Assembly (NCBI GenBank): GCA_902167985.1
Contig: CABHNZ010000006.1
Coordinates: forward strand, 62,001 to 126,000
DNA: 64,000 nucleotides
DNA from: Shinella sp. UYSO24
Lineage (GTDB): Bacteria > Pseudomonadota > Alphaproteobacteria > Rhizobiales > Rhizobiaceae
Reading direction: 5' to 3'
Under the pieces are notes generated by a model, which was not told where the DNA came from, did not search any database, and was given only the letters and a program-made list of their open reading frames with translations. Shown piece after piece: positions 29,976-39,436 of the stretch; positions within the stretch are counted from its first letter, which is position 1, and the number at the start of each line of letters is the position of its first letter. A program made the position numbers and the translations under genes.

Positions 29976-30030
29976 TGTCATGACATGATAATCAGCATAC
30001 TCATCACATGATCTGTGAAGGCATTTCACA
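29976..30030. promoter_or_regulatory. Two palindromes upstream of the LLM oxidoreductase
   Basis: TGTCATGACA (29976-29985) is a perfect palindrome, and TGTGAA-N5-TTCACA (30014-30030) is a second inverted repeat. Both lie in the 149-base gap upstream of the LLM gene. The second resembles a CRP/FNR half-site pair but the spacing is off by one. Confidence 0.35.
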
Positions 30031-30105
30031 TATCTGGAACGCTGTGGACAGTCTTGCAGACAAAACGCACTTGTCCTGCGCGTCCTTGATCACCACGCAA
30101 GCGGT

Positions 30106-30834
30106 TCAATGTACGTGTCTGAGGAAGTCCTTGAACCTTTCGCTTGGCGGATTGGTCAAGAGCGCATTGGGCTCGCCGTCATGAACCACATGGCCGTTTT
30201 CCATGAAGAGAAGCCGTGACCCGACGCGGCGTGCAAAGCCGATCTCATGGGTGACGACGACCATGGTCATGCCTTCCATGGCCAGCGTCTGCATGACCTT
30301 CAGCACTTCCTCGCGCAGTTCCGGGTCGAGGGCGGAGGTCGGCTCATCGAAGAGCATCATCTTCGGCTCGACGGCCAGTGAACGGGCGATCGCCACACGC
30401 TGCTGCTGGCCGCCGGAGAGCTGCGACGGGTAATGGTTCATTCGTTCGCCAAGCCCGACCTTTGCAAGAAGCGCCGTTGCAATATCCCGGGCCTCTGCCT
30501 TGCTGCGTCCACGCGAGCGGATCGGCCCGAACACGACGTTTTCCAAGGCCGTCAGGTGCGGGAAGAGATTGAACTGCTGAAACACCATGCCGGCTTCAAG
30601 CCGGATGCGCCGGATCTCGCTTTGCGATCCGCGCACGCTGATCCCATCCACCGTCAGGTCGCCGCCGCTGATCTCCTCGAGCACGTTGATGCAGCGGAGC
30701 ATGGTGGATTTGCCTGAGCCCGATGGGCCGACGACGACGGCCACTTGCCCGCGGTCGATCGAGAGGTTGATTTCAGGCAGGACAAGATGGGTCCCGTAGC
30801 TCTTGGACATGGCCTTGAATTCGATCATGCTCAT
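30106..30834 (-). CDS. Amino-acid ABC transporter ATP-binding protein
   Basis: 242 residues, GlnQ/HisP type. Walker A GPSGSGKST, Q-loop FQQFNLFPHLT, signature LSGGQQQR, Walker [14 protein letters not shown], switch histidine VVTHEIGF. Its ATG overlaps the stop of the permease. Last gene of the operon PhzF-RidA-permease-ATPase. The matching binding protein is probably the one at 34149, on the other strand. Confidence 0.93.
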   Translation of the reverse strand: MSMIEFKAMSKSYGTHLVLPEINLSIDRGQVAVVVGPSGSGKSTMLRCINVLEEISGGDLTVDGISVRGSQSEIRRIRLEAGMVFQQFNLFPHLTALENVVFGPIRSRGRSKAEARDIATALLAKVGLGERMNHYPSQLSGGQQQRVAIARSLAVEPKMMLFDEPTSALDPELREEVLKVMQTLAMEGMTMVVVTHEIGFARRVGSRLLFMENGHVVHDGEPNALLTNPPSERFKDFLRHVH

Positions 30835-31487
30835 GGCAGGCGTGCTCCACGCTCGATGTAACGCAGGGTGAATGCGAGGATGCTGATGACGACGAGGTAG
30901 ATCAGCGCCACCGCGGTCCAGATTTCGACCGCGCGGAAATTCTCCGCCATGATCTCCTGCCCGCGGCGTGTCAGTTCGCCGACGCCGATGACGAGGAAGA
31001 TCGAGGTGTCCTTCACCACGCTGACGAACTGGTTTCCCATGGCCGGAAGAGCCCGGCGAAATGCGACGGGCGCGATCACATAGGCAAGCACGGTGCGGAA
31101 ACGAAGGCCCATGGAAAGCCCGGCTTCCTTGAGGCCGACCGGTACGCTTTCAAGCGCGCCGCGGATGATTTCGGCATTATAGGCACCGGAATTGATGATC
31201 AAAGTGATGATCGCGGCACTAACCCCGCTGATCCGGATGCCCAACATGATTGGCAGGGCAAAATAGATGAACATCACCTGCACGACGATCGGTGTCCCGC
31301 GAATGAGGGCGACATAGATCTGCGCCGGTATGGTGGCCAGCCAGCTCCCGTATGCCAGGACGGAGCCGGTAAGGGTGCCGAGTATAATCCCGCCGGCGAG
31401 ACCGCCGATTGCGATGAGGATTGTCAGTTTGAGCCCGTCCAGAAGGTCTGGCAGGGCATCGATAATGGCACTCCAGTCGAAGGTCAT
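30831..31487 (-). CDS. Amino-acid ABC transporter permease
   Basis: 218 residues, HisM/GlnP type. LIRGTPIVVQVMFIYFALPI and the EAA loop LKEAGLSMGLRFRTVLAYVIAP are clear, with about five membrane segments. Only one permease gene is present, so it may work as a homodimer. Start overlaps the RidA stop and its stop overlaps the ATPase ATG (4-base overlaps). Confidence 0.92.
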   Translation of the reverse strand: MTFDWSAIIDALPDLLDGLKLTILIAIGGLAGGIILGTLTGSVLAYGSWLATIPAQIYVALIRGTPIVVQVMFIYFALPIMLGIRISGVSAAIITLIINSGAYNAEIIRGALESVPVGLKEAGLSMGLRFRTVLAYVIAPVAFRRALPAMGNQFVSVVKDTSIFLVIGVGELTRRGQEIMAENFRAVEIWTAVALIYLVVISILAFTLRYIERGARLP

Positions 31488-32014
31488 GTGAAATCTCCCG
31501 CAGGGATACTGATGGCCGTATCAGCGTGGCTTTCAACGGTCGGCGCGGTTGCTTTCGGTGCGACGGCGACGACCAGCTCGATCTCCAGCAGACCCGCGCT
31601 TGGCAGGCTGGTCACGCCGATGGCCGAGCGCGCGTGGCGCCCGCGCTCTCCGAAAATCGCGTGGAGAAGAATGGAGGCATGGTCGAGGACCGCGGAATGG
31701 TCGGTAAAGTCGCTCGCCGCATTGACGTAGCCGCGCATGAACAGGATCTGCTGGATCTCGTAGTCGCCTTCGAGCGTCGTCAGCACGCTGAGCGCTCGCA
31801 AAACGCAGGCCTGTGCCGCCAGCTTTATCTTGTCCGGCGATGTCTCCTGATCGACGGGGCCGGTAATCACGTCATCGGCGAGACGGCTGACCTGCCCGGC
31901 GACATAGGCGATGCCGTTATGAATGGTGACAGCGGTGTAATGCCCCCGGGGCGCCGGGCTATCTGGGAGTGTCAGCCCGATGAGGTCGAGCTGAGCTTGG
32001 ATCACACTCAACAT
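31484..32014 (-). CDS. RidA/YjgF family protein, long form
   Basis: 176 residues, longer than the ~130 of canonical RidA. RGHYTAVTIHNGIAYVAGQVSR, the helix TSPDKIKLAAQACVLRALSVL and the conserved HARSAIGVTSLPSAGLLEIELVVA with the terminal Glu. RidA proteins hydrolyse reactive enamine/imine intermediates from PLP enzymes; the arginine typical of active RidA is at ARSAIG. Starts one base after the PhzF stop. Position between an isomerase and a transporter suggests handling of an unstable amino-acid intermediate. Confidence 0.87.
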   Translation of the reverse strand: MLSVIQAQLDLIGLTLPDSPAPRGHYTAVTIHNGIAYVAGQVSRLADDVITGPVDQETSPDKIKLAAQACVLRALSVLTTLEGDYEIQQILFMRGYVNAASDFTDHSAVLDHASILLHAIFGERGRHARSAIGVTSLPSAGLLEIELVVAVAPKATAPTVESHADTAISIPAGDFT

Positions 32015-32015
32015 C

Positions 32016-32891
32016 TTAGCCTTCCCGCCGGACCGCGCCGCCGATCCAGCAGCCTGTAGGAGCGCCGTCGGCTATCTCGAAACGAATGGAAATCGATGAC
32101 GGACGGTTCATCGCGCGGCCCTGATGGACCGTGATCTGCCTATCGGAATTATCGACCAAGCCGTTCTTCAAAAGCCCGAAGGAGAGCGCAGATGCGGCAA
32201 TGCCGGTTGCCGCATCCTCCGGATAGCCGGAGGACTGCGGGAACTGACGGCGTCGAAGATTTGCTGATCGCGGTCGAGCACCGCATAGGGGTAGAGCCCG
32301 GTGGAGCCGATGCGGGTGCAGACCTCTTCCATACGGGTGAAATCTGGTGTCAGGCCGTTCAGGATCGCTTCGCTCTTCAAAGGAACCAGCGTCTTGACCC
32401 GGCTGGTGCAGGCATTCTGGATCGGCAAGTCAGCCAGGTCCGAAGCTTCAATACCAAGCACGCTGACGATGTCTGCCCTATGGGCAGCGTCAGTAATCTC
32501 GTCGATTGTGCCCTGAGGCTGGGTTATCTCAACGGCGGCGCCTGGGCTGAACGGCCCGCGATCCGGGCCTTCACCTTGCCGCTTTTCGTCAGGATCGTCA
32601 GTTCGTCGAAGGGGAGGTGGCCGAGATCGTCGAGCAGCCAGACACAGCCGATAGTCGCATGGCCGCACATCGACATTTCATGATTGGGCACCCAGAACCG
32701 GAACTCGAAATCGCAGTCGCTGCCCTCGGGCGCTGGCAGGATAAAGCCGCTTTCATGGCCATAGGCCTTGGCGACAGCTGCATGTCGGCATCCGTCATGC
32801 CTTGGGCATCATAGCCGATTGGTGCCGGGTTGCCGCCTTGCTGCCCGGATGCGAAGACGCTGACGACGTCGACCTTGTCAAAATGCTGCAT
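32016..32891 (-). CDS. PhzF family isomerase/epimerase (three frameshifts)
   Basis: About 292 residues. VDVVSVFASGQQGGNPAPI at the start, the catalytic Glu motif HESGFILP, SMCGHATIGCVWLL, and near the end GYPEDAATGIAASALSFGLL and VHQGRAMNRPS. PhzF enzymes move a double bond by acid/base catalysis without cofactor. Three single-base losses (about 32780, 32553, 32243) break it. First gene of the RidA/ABC operon. Confidence 0.82.
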
Positions 32892-32980
32892 TGCCTATCC
32901 GATACTCACTGTGTCCGTGAGATTTGAGAATAAGCAGTCGCGTATTTTCCAGCGCGCCCGAACGGGCCCTACGATTTGAT

Positions 32981-33913
32981 CTAGTGGGCCATGCCCTGCC
33001 GGACATCAGACGGGGAGTGTCCGATCTGACGGCGCATCGCACGCGCAAGTGCGGCTCCACTTTCAAACCCAACGCGGTAAGCGATTTCGCCAACAGGCAG
33101 GTTGGTTTCGGTCAGCAGCGCGCGCGCCCTGTTCAGCTTGCCTTGAAGCTGGAACTCGCCAATCGAAAGGCCGGTTCGCTCTCGGAAAAGCCGGGTGATG
33201 TGGCGGCGGGATATGTTGAAATGCTCACCCAGCATGTCCAGCGGGACCTCCTGGTCGGCATGCTCCGTCAGATAGGACTTGATGTCTTCCACGAGCGCAA
33301 GCCCGTGGTCCTGATGGGAGGCATTGGGGAGGATATTGCCCGTCACGACATCGGAAATGCACTGAAGGACAAGCGCCGAGGCGAAGGCATCGCGGATCGC
33401 AGCCGCGCCATAAGGTCCGTTATCTTTGCGGATAACCAGTTCCTGCAGAGCACGCAGAGTTGCCGAGCGTTCGATGAGTGCGGTCTTGCGTGTTCGTTGA
33501 CGAAATTCGCTGAGCGAACCGACTTCAAGGTCGAGTTTGCGCAGGTTCTCGTCGGTCACATAGATGGCCACATGGCTCTGTCCGCCAAGGCCGCCACGGG
33601 TCTCGTGCGCACAGTCGGCAGGCACGACGGCAAAACGCTCCTGCGACAGCCAGGCGCCATCTCGCCGGTCCTCATGCTTCAGTTCGACCGTGCCACGGCT
33701 GGGAAGAATGAACATCAGGCAATCGTGCCAATGCCAGGGCATCGAATAGTCGCCACCCACGGAAAGTGTCGCCGATTCCCGCGTAGCGGAAATCAGATTA
33801 TTGACGTCCTTCGGGTGGGAAACCTGCTCAAACGATCGCAACATCGCGGCAGTAGACGCCCGAAATTCACGGAAATCAATAGCCGGGAGAAGGACCGTCA
33901 TGCGTCCCATCAT
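32981..33913 (-). CDS. AraC family regulator
   Basis: 310 residues (298 if ATG 33901 is used), intact. Cupin sensor (MPWHWHDCLMFILPSRGTVEL, PADCAHETRGG) and C-terminal HTH pair (PLDMLGEHFNISRRHITRLFRERTG, LPVGEIAYRVGFESGAALARAMRR). Lies between the PhzF operon on its own strand and the divergent binding protein at 34149; it likely controls both transport units. Confidence 0.9.
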   Translation of the reverse strand: MMGRMTVLLPAIDFREFRASTAAMLRSFEQVSHPKDVNNLISATRESATLSVGGDYSMPWHWHDCLMFILPSRGTVELKHEDRRDGAWLSQERFAVVPADCAHETRGGLGGQSHVAIYVTDENLRKLDLEVGSLSEFRQRTRKTALIERSATLRALQELVIRKDNGPYGAAAIRDAFASALVLQCISDVVTGNILPNASHQDHGLALVEDIKSYLTEHADQEVPLDMLGEHFNISRRHITRLFRERTGLSIGEFQLQGKLNRARALLTETNLPVGEIAYRVGFESGAALARAMRRQIGHSPSDVRQGMAH

Positions 33914-34003
33914 CGCGTTGCAACGTCTGGTCGGCGCTGAGAAAGCGATTGCATCCAGGAGCGTGGCGTCAGTTGAGACGGCCCGGTGTCGGTGTCACCG
34001 CAT

Positions 34004-34038
34004 GGCCCGTTTGGACAAGACATTCGGCCCGTTGGGAC
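34004..34038. promoter_or_regulatory. Direct repeats, candidate AraC-type operator
   Basis: GGCCCGTTTGGAC (34004-34016) and GGCCCGTTGGGAC (34026-34038): 12 of 13 identical, starts 22 bases apart, two helical turns. Located between the divergent AraC regulator and the binding protein, as expected for AraC-family activator sites. Confidence 0.5.
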
Positions 34039-34148
34039 GCGCTTCATTGCGACAGACCTGGCTAAATTGGATCATGCCAGAAGGAAAATGACGGTCGGCT
34101 TTAACAATTGCCCGAACGCGCCTCTGGCCCAACCACAGAGGGATAACA

Positions 34149-34890
34149 ATGGATCGTCGTTCGCTTCTCAAATTCGGCCTTGCGGCCATTCCGGCCGTGT
34201 CGCTTGCACGCCTTGCCAAGGCAGAGGATGCCGAGCTCATCGTCGGCTCGAATGTCGGAGCGCCGCCCTTTGCCTTCAAACAGGGTGACGGCTATGCCGG
34301 CTTCGACATCGAGATCTGGGCGGAAATCGCCAAGGGTCTCAATCGCAAATGGCGCGTCCAGCCGATGGAATTCGCGCGCTCATTCCGGCACTGCAGACCC
34401 ATAATATCGATGTGATCGTCTCGCAGCTCTTCATCAAGCCGGCCCGCCAGCAGGTGATCGATTTCTCCGATCCCTATTATGACAGCGGTCTTGTTGCCGT
34501 CACTCGCATCGACGACGATTCGATCCAGACGCCGAAGGATCTCAACGGCAAGACGATCGGCACCGAAACCGGCACGATCGCCGTCGACTATATCAAGAAC
34601 GACCTCAAGGGCGCCACGCTGGAACAGCTGCCGAGTATAAACAATGCGCTTCTGGCCCTTCAGGCAGGCCGCACGGATGCCGTCATCTATGATACGCCGG
34701 CTCTGCTCTATTATGCCAAAATGCCGGCAAGGATAAGGTCAAGGTCATCAAGCCGACACTGGTCGGCCAGAATGTTGGCGTCGGCTTCCAGAAGGGCAGC
34801 CCGCTCGTCGCACCCGCGAATGTCCAGCTCGCCGCAATGAAGGCCGACGGTCGCTACAAGGCGATCTGCGACAAGTGGTTCGGCGCGTAA
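34149..34890 (+). CDS. Amino-acid ABC transporter, substrate-binding protein (two frameshifts)
   Basis: About 247 residues of a family-3 binding protein. Tat/Sec-like signal MDRRSLLKFGLAAIPAVSLA, VGSNVGAPPFAF, GFDIEIWAEIAKGL, ALQTHNIDVIVSQLFIKPARQQVIDFSDPYYDSGL and the end AAMKADGRYKAICDKWFG. Missing bases near 34375 and 34727 (AAAAAT read as AAAAT fits). Probable ligand receptor for the permease/ATPase at 30106-31487. Confidence 0.84.
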
Positions 34891-34925
34891 TATCGTCTTC
34901 ATTCGATACTTGGCATCGGGAGTGT

Positions 34926-34951
34926 GCCAGAGCCAAAGCCAAAGCCAGAGC
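34926..34951 (+). repeat. Short hexamer repeat (GCCARA)4
   Basis: gccaga-gccaaa-gccaaa-gccaga-gc, 35 bases after the binding-protein stop and in front of the serine hydrolase. Function, if any, unknown. Confidence 0.7.
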
Positions 34952-35022
34952 GGCCTCCCGATCCCTTGAAATCCTGCCGCCTGCACGACGCCGGCGCGAT
35001 CATGCCGGGAAGCATTTGGGCA

Positions 35023-36210
35023 ATGTCTGATACGTTTGAACAGGACTACGGTTTTCGCCGCCAGGATGTGGGGCTTGCCAATTGGCGGGAACACCCCTTC
35101 AATCGCTGGGGTTTCCGCCATATCCCGGAATTGATCCCGACAGCCGAGATCCCGGCCGCTCCCGGTTTTTCCGAGGCGCCGAAGGTCGATGACATGTGGC
35201 TGACGTCCAGCGAGATGGCTGTCGGTGATCGCCGGATGCGCGTGGTTGACGTCCTTCAGGAGACATTCACCGATGCACTGGTGGTGATGAAACGTGGCGA
35301 GATCGTCGCGGAGTTTCATGCGCCGAATTTTTCGACGCGCTCCCGGCATATCCTGTTTTCGGCAAGCAAGTCAGTTACCGGCATGCTGGCGGGCATTCTG
35401 GTGGCCGATGGTCTGCTCGACCCGGATGAGCTGATCTCCCACTACGTCCCCGAGCTGAAACGCTCGGCTTTTGGCGATGCCACGGTGCGCCATGCATTGG
35501 ACATGCGGACCAGCCTCGTCTTCACCGAGGATTACGGCGATCCGAGAGGCGATTTTGCACGCTATCGCCGCGCGGGCCTGCTCGATCCGGCGCTCGATGG
35601 AGAGGCGGTCGAGACGGTGATCGGCTTTCTGGCCACGCTGAAGAAGGCCCCGCGGGCGCATGGAGGTCCGTTCTTCTATTGCTCGCCCAATTCCGATGTG
35701 GTGGGCCTTGTTGTCGAACGGGCGGCGGGCATGCGGTTTCCTGACCTGATGGCGGAAAGGCTCTGGCAGCCACTTGGCGCAAGGTCGGATGCGCGCATCA
35801 CGGTCGATCGGGAAGGCACGGCGCGGGCGGGTGGCGGTCTGTTCATGACGGTACGCGACTTCGCGCGCTTCGGCGAACTCATGCGCTGCGGTGGACTTGT
35901 CGATGGCCGTCAGATCGTTCCGCTGGACTGGGTACGCGATACAATGACCGGCGGTGATCGCCAGGCCTGGATCGAGGGCAATTTCGTAAGCTGGCTGCCG
36001 GCGGGAACCTATCGCAATCAATGGTACCAGAGTGGCAATGCCGACGATGCCTTCTTCGCGCTTGGAATTCACGGGCAATGGCTCTGGATCAATCCGCGCG
36101 CAGAGATGGTTGTCGCGAAATTCTCTTCTCAGCCAGTTGCCGCTATGGATGCGATCAAGCACAAGAATATCGCTCTTTTTAAAGCGATAGCTCGGCAGAT
36201 GTCGAGTTAA
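35023..36210 (+). CDS. Class C beta-lactamase-fold serine hydrolase
   Basis: 395 residues, intact. FSASKSVTGML holds the catalytic SxxK (Ser-Ala-Ser-Lys), FYCSPNSDVVG the second motif (tyrosine/asparagine) and GIHGQWLWINP the third-strand region. This pattern matches 6-aminohexanoate-dimer hydrolase and EstB-type esterases rather than true beta-lactamases. No signal peptide, so cytoplasmic. Start 35023 preferred; 35002 and a GTG at 34924 would add repeat-rich sequence. Next to an amino-acid importer, so it may cut an imported amide or ester. Confidence 0.85.
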   Translation: MSDTFEQDYGFRRQDVGLANWREHPFNRWGFRHIPELIPTAEIPAAPGFSEAPKVDDMWLTSSEMAVGDRRMRVVDVLQETFTDALVVMKRGEIVAEFHAPNFSTRSRHILFSASKSVTGMLAGILVADGLLDPDELISHYVPELKRSAFGDATVRHALDMRTSLVFTEDYGDPRGDFARYRRAGLLDPALDGEAVETVIGFLATLKKAPRAHGGPFFYCSPNSDVVGLVVERAAGMRFPDLMAERLWQPLGARSDARITVDREGTARAGGGLFMTVRDFARFGELMRCGGLVDGRQIVPLDWVRDTMTGGDRQAWIEGNFVSWLPAGTYRNQWYQSGNADDAFFALGIHGQWLWINPRAEMVVAKFSSQPVAAMDAIKHKNIALFKAIARQMSS

Positions 36211-36933
36211 ACCTCATCCTAACGGCTAAGGCTTGAAAGCAGAAAGTGTCACCTGCGTAGATGCCCATGTGTTCCAGAACGGCCATTTACGCTGCAGTTG
36301 GTTCCCTGCGTACGAGTTTGTAAGGATGTGGCGCGACATTCGCCAGACCGAGACGGCGGTGGATAGAACCGCCAGCCGCCATAGACTTTACGGTTAGATT
36401 GACGGTCGGAGGCCTGCGCGGCTTATCAGATGCCGCACGCCCGGAGCCGAAATTCGGAGAGTTGATCGGGCAGCGGCAAATACCCCTCAATAGTCAACCA
36501 CCGACAATGTGGCGACGCCGCATAAACATTGCCGTCTTCTTCGCTGATATCCAAGTCGAAGCTTGGTGTCGCCGAAGCAAATGACCCGACAATTGGTGCG
36601 TCGGGCATCCTCCGCGTCACGTTGAGGCGTGTGTAATACGACATCCGTCGCCTATCGCCTCATCCTGCCTCGGACTACATGCGGCAAAAAATACGAAAAT
36701 GCGAATACGCAGGCACATGCCTTTGCTTAATCAATGGGCGGCAAGTGAGTGGTGGTTATAGATTGTGCGATGAAATCAATCGCCTAATCGTGATGCAAAT
36801 TTCGGCGGCCAGCTGGCGGCAAAGAAATCTATGCGGCAGCAAAATATTTTCGATTGGACAGCAGATCCGCATCCCGGTGGACTGCCCTCACAGACCGAAG
36901 CCGCACTTTCCCTCCAACTCATCCGAGGCATCT
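36211..36933. other. Long, AT-richer intergenic region
   Basis: About 720 bases between the serine hydrolase and the dipeptide transporter. It is richer in A/T than its surroundings, above all 36650-36870. It contains the possible small gene at 36426-36644 and a GCCAGCTGGC palindrome at 36808-36817. The remainder probably holds the promoter of the dipeptide operon. Confidence 0.4.
36426..36644 (-). CDS. Small hypothetical protein
   Basis: 72 residues beginning MSYYTRLNVTRRMPDAPIVG and ending FRLRACGI, with an acidic centre (FDLDISEEDGN). The composition looks protein-like but I recognise no family and see no clear ribosome site. It could be a decayed gene. Confidence 0.35.
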   Translation of the reverse strand: MSYYTRLNVTRRMPDAPIVGSFASATPSFDLDISEEDGNVYAASPHCRWLTIEGYLPLPDQLSEFRLRACGI

Positions 36934-38475
36934 GTGACATCTTCCGATTGTTTGAACCCCACCAGACGTAGCGTACTCATCAGCCTCGGGGCTGGCATCG
37001 TCGCCCTCTCGATGCCGCAGATCACCATGGCTCAGGCGCCGGCTTCGGTCCTGAAGTTCGGACTTTCCACCTTCCCGCCAACGATCAAGCCCTTCGATAA
37101 CACCGGTGGCGCTGCCAATACCGTCAAGCTGATGCTCTATCGCGGGCTGATGGGATACGACTCGCATGGCAAGCTCGGGCCGGAACTTGCCGAAAGCGTC
37201 GAATGGACCACGCCGACGACTGCGGTCTTCAAGTTGCGCAAGAATGCGGTCTTCCATGACGGCAGCCCGGTTACAGCCGCCGACGTGATCTATTCGCTGA
37301 ATGAAATCACCAAGGATGGTTCGGCCGCCTACCTGAAGAGCGATCTGAAGATCATCTCCGCGGTCGAGGCCATCGACGACAAGACCGTCAAGATCACCCT
37401 CAAGGCGCCGAGCGCCGTTTTCCTCGATCTGCTCGCCAGCTATTGCTGCCCGGTCATCTCGAAGAAGAGCACCGACAGCGAAACGATCGGTGCAGGGCCG
37501 TTCACGCTCAAGGGCAGCGAAAAGAACGTCTATATCGAAGTGGCGCGCTTCAAGGATTTCTACCTCAGCGACCAGCCGAAGCTCGATGGTATTCGCTTCA
37601 TTGCCTATGCCGACGAAAACCTTCGTTATGCGGCCCTTCAGGCGGGCGATGTCGACCTGATCGAATATCTTCCCTGGACGCAGTTCGATTCCGTCGAAAA
37701 ATCGTCCACGCTGAAGATGAAGGACACGCTCGGCCCGTTTATGTTCCTGCTGTTCAACGTCACCGAGGGGCCGTTTGCCAATCCCAAGGTCCGTCAGGCC
37801 GTCGGCTACGCGATCGAGCGTCAGGATGTCGTTGATGCCGCCTTTGCCGGCCACGGCGTGCCGCTCTATGGCCTGCCGAACCCGAAGGGCTCGCCATTCG
37901 ATCTCGCCGATCCCGCGCATGAATGGAAATACGATGTTGAGAAGGCCAAGGCCCTGCTCGCAGAGGCGGGCTATGCGAACGGCTTCGAATGCCGCCTTCT
38001 CGCCACCTCCACTTACGGCATGCATCAGGACACGGCCTCGGTCGTGCAGGCCCACCTCGATGCGATCGGCATCAAGGCAACGCTTGACCTACCTGACTGG
38101 GGAACGCGCGTCACCGCCGGCAAGGAGGGCAAGTATAATATCGCCGTGCATGGCACTTCGGGCAATTACAACGATCCGGACGCACTCTGGTCGCTGCTCT
38201 ATTCGGGCAATCCGTCCTACCTGCAGTCCTTCGGCTTCAAGAGCGCGCGCATTGACGGCCTGCTCGAAAAGGGCCGCACCGAAGTGGATCCGGCCAAGCG
38301 CAAGGCGATCTATCAGGAGCTCGTCGTCGCCTATTACGAGGAGGTGCCGCAGGTGCCGCTCAACTGGCGAGTTCAGGCCTATGCGATGAAGAAGTCCGTC
38401 GAAGGCTTCGAGCAATTGCCGGGCTTCCTCAGCGGCTCCTCGGCCTATGCGCTGGACGACACGAAACTCGCATAA
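36934..38475 (+). CDS. Dipeptide/oligopeptide ABC transporter, substrate-binding protein
   Basis: 513 residues from a GTG at 36934 with GAGG five bases upstream; no ATG fits. N-terminal twin-arginine-like signal (TRRSVLISLGAGIVALS..MAQA), then family-5 features: MLYRGLMGYD, LAESVEWTTPTTAVFKLRKNAVFHDGSPVTAADVIYSL, FNVTEGPFANPKVRQAVGYAI and YYEEVPQVPLNWR. Intact. Periplasmic receptor of a Dpp/Opp-type importer; first gene of a five-gene operon ending in a creatininase-like hydrolase. Confidence 0.92.
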   Translation: MTSSDCLNPTRRSVLISLGAGIVALSMPQITMAQAPASVLKFGLSTFPPTIKPFDNTGGAANTVKLMLYRGLMGYDSHGKLGPELAESVEWTTPTTAVFKLRKNAVFHDGSPVTAADVIYSLNEITKDGSAAYLKSDLKIISAVEAIDDKTVKITLKAPSAVFLDLLASYCCPVISKKSTDSETIGAGPFTLKGSEKNVYIEVARFKDFYLSDQPKLDGIRFIAYADENLRYAALQAGDVDLIEYLPWTQFDSVEKSSTLKMKDTLGPFMFLLFNVTEGPFANPKVRQAVGYAIERQDVVDAAFAGHGVPLYGLPNPKGSPFDLADPAHEWKYDVEKAKALLAEAGYANGFECRLLATSTYGMHQDTASVVQAHLDAIGIKATLDLPDWGTRVTAGKEGKYNIAVHGTSGNYNDPDALWSLLYSGNPSYLQSFGFKSARIDGLLEKGRTEVDPAKRKAIYQELVVAYYEEVPQVPLNWRVQAYAMKKSVEGFEQLPGFLSGSSAYALDDTKLA

Positions 38476-38484
38476 GGAGCGTGC

Positions 38485-39436
38485 ATGCTGGCCTTCATCT
38501 TTCGTCGCATGGCAGCTGCGGTTGCCATGCTCCTGGTCATCGCCACGATCATCTTCTCGCTGTTGATCATCGTGCCCGGAGACCCGGCTGAACTGCTGCT
38601 TTCAACCGGCGGCGGCTCTGCAACCCCGGAGGCGATCGCAACCTGCACGCCACGATGGGCCTCGACCAGCCCGTCATGACCCAATATGTGGATTTCATTG
38701 CCGATACGGTGCAGCTTAATTTCGGCACATCGATCATCGACAAGAGCTCGATTGCGGCGGTGATTGCGCTGCGCTTGCCGCGGACGATTGAAATCATCGT
38801 TGTCGGCACGATCCTGGCGCTTCTCATCGCCATTCCGGCGGGCACGGCGGCTGGCCTGCGCGCTGGCGGCAAATTCGATATCGCCGCGTCAGCGGTGAAT
38901 GCGCTTCTGACCTCGGTGCCCGGTTTCGTGCTTGGCACGCTCTTCATCTATTTCCTCGCCCAGCTTCTCGGCTGGCTGCCGGCCGGTGGCTATGTGCCGC
39001 TTGCCTCCGATCCCTTGCAGCATCTGCAGATGCTGATCCTGCCGGCGCTGACCGTTGGCCTGCATCTGGCAACGATCGTCTTTCGCATGACGCGGGCCAG
39101 CGTTCTCGAAATGCGCGGCCATGACTGGGTCCGCACGGCCGTCGCCAAGGGCTTGCGCAGAAAGCAGGTCGTTCGCCGCCATATCCTCTACACGCCCTCG
39201 GTCCGATCATCACGGTCGTCGGCCTGCAGCTCGGCATTCTCCTCGGCTCAACAGTCCTCGTCGAGTTCATCTACAACTGGCCCGGATTGAGCGGCCTGCT
39301 CGTCTCGGCGGTCGAACAGCGCGATTACCCGACCGTTCGCGCCGTCATCCTGATCGTCGCGGCCATTTTCATCGGTATCAATCTGGTGATCGATATCCTG
39401 ACCTCGCTGATCGATCCGAGGGTGCGCCTGCAATGA
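38485..39436 (+). CDS. Dipeptide-type ABC transporter permease, DppB-like (two frameshifts)
   Basis: About 317 residues. MLAFIFRRMAAAVAMLLVIATI start, FIADTVQLNFGTSI, LLTSVPGFVLGTLFIYFLAQ, the EAA loop region VRTAVAKGLRRKQVVRRHIL and LLGSTVLVEFIYNWPGLSGLL. Missing bases near 38643 and 39194 (TACAACGCC read as TACACGCC). ATG of the next gene overlaps its stop (ATGA). Confidence 0.87.

Noticed and set aside
30014..30030. CRP-binding site
   Set aside because: The half sites are separated by seven bases between TGTGA and TCACA instead of six, and typical alphaproteobacterial CRP use at this locus cannot be shown.
35023..36210. Antibiotic-resistance beta-lactamase
   Set aside because: The SxxK and YxN-like motifs fit 6-aminohexanoate-dimer hydrolase/EstB-type enzymes, and there is no export signal.
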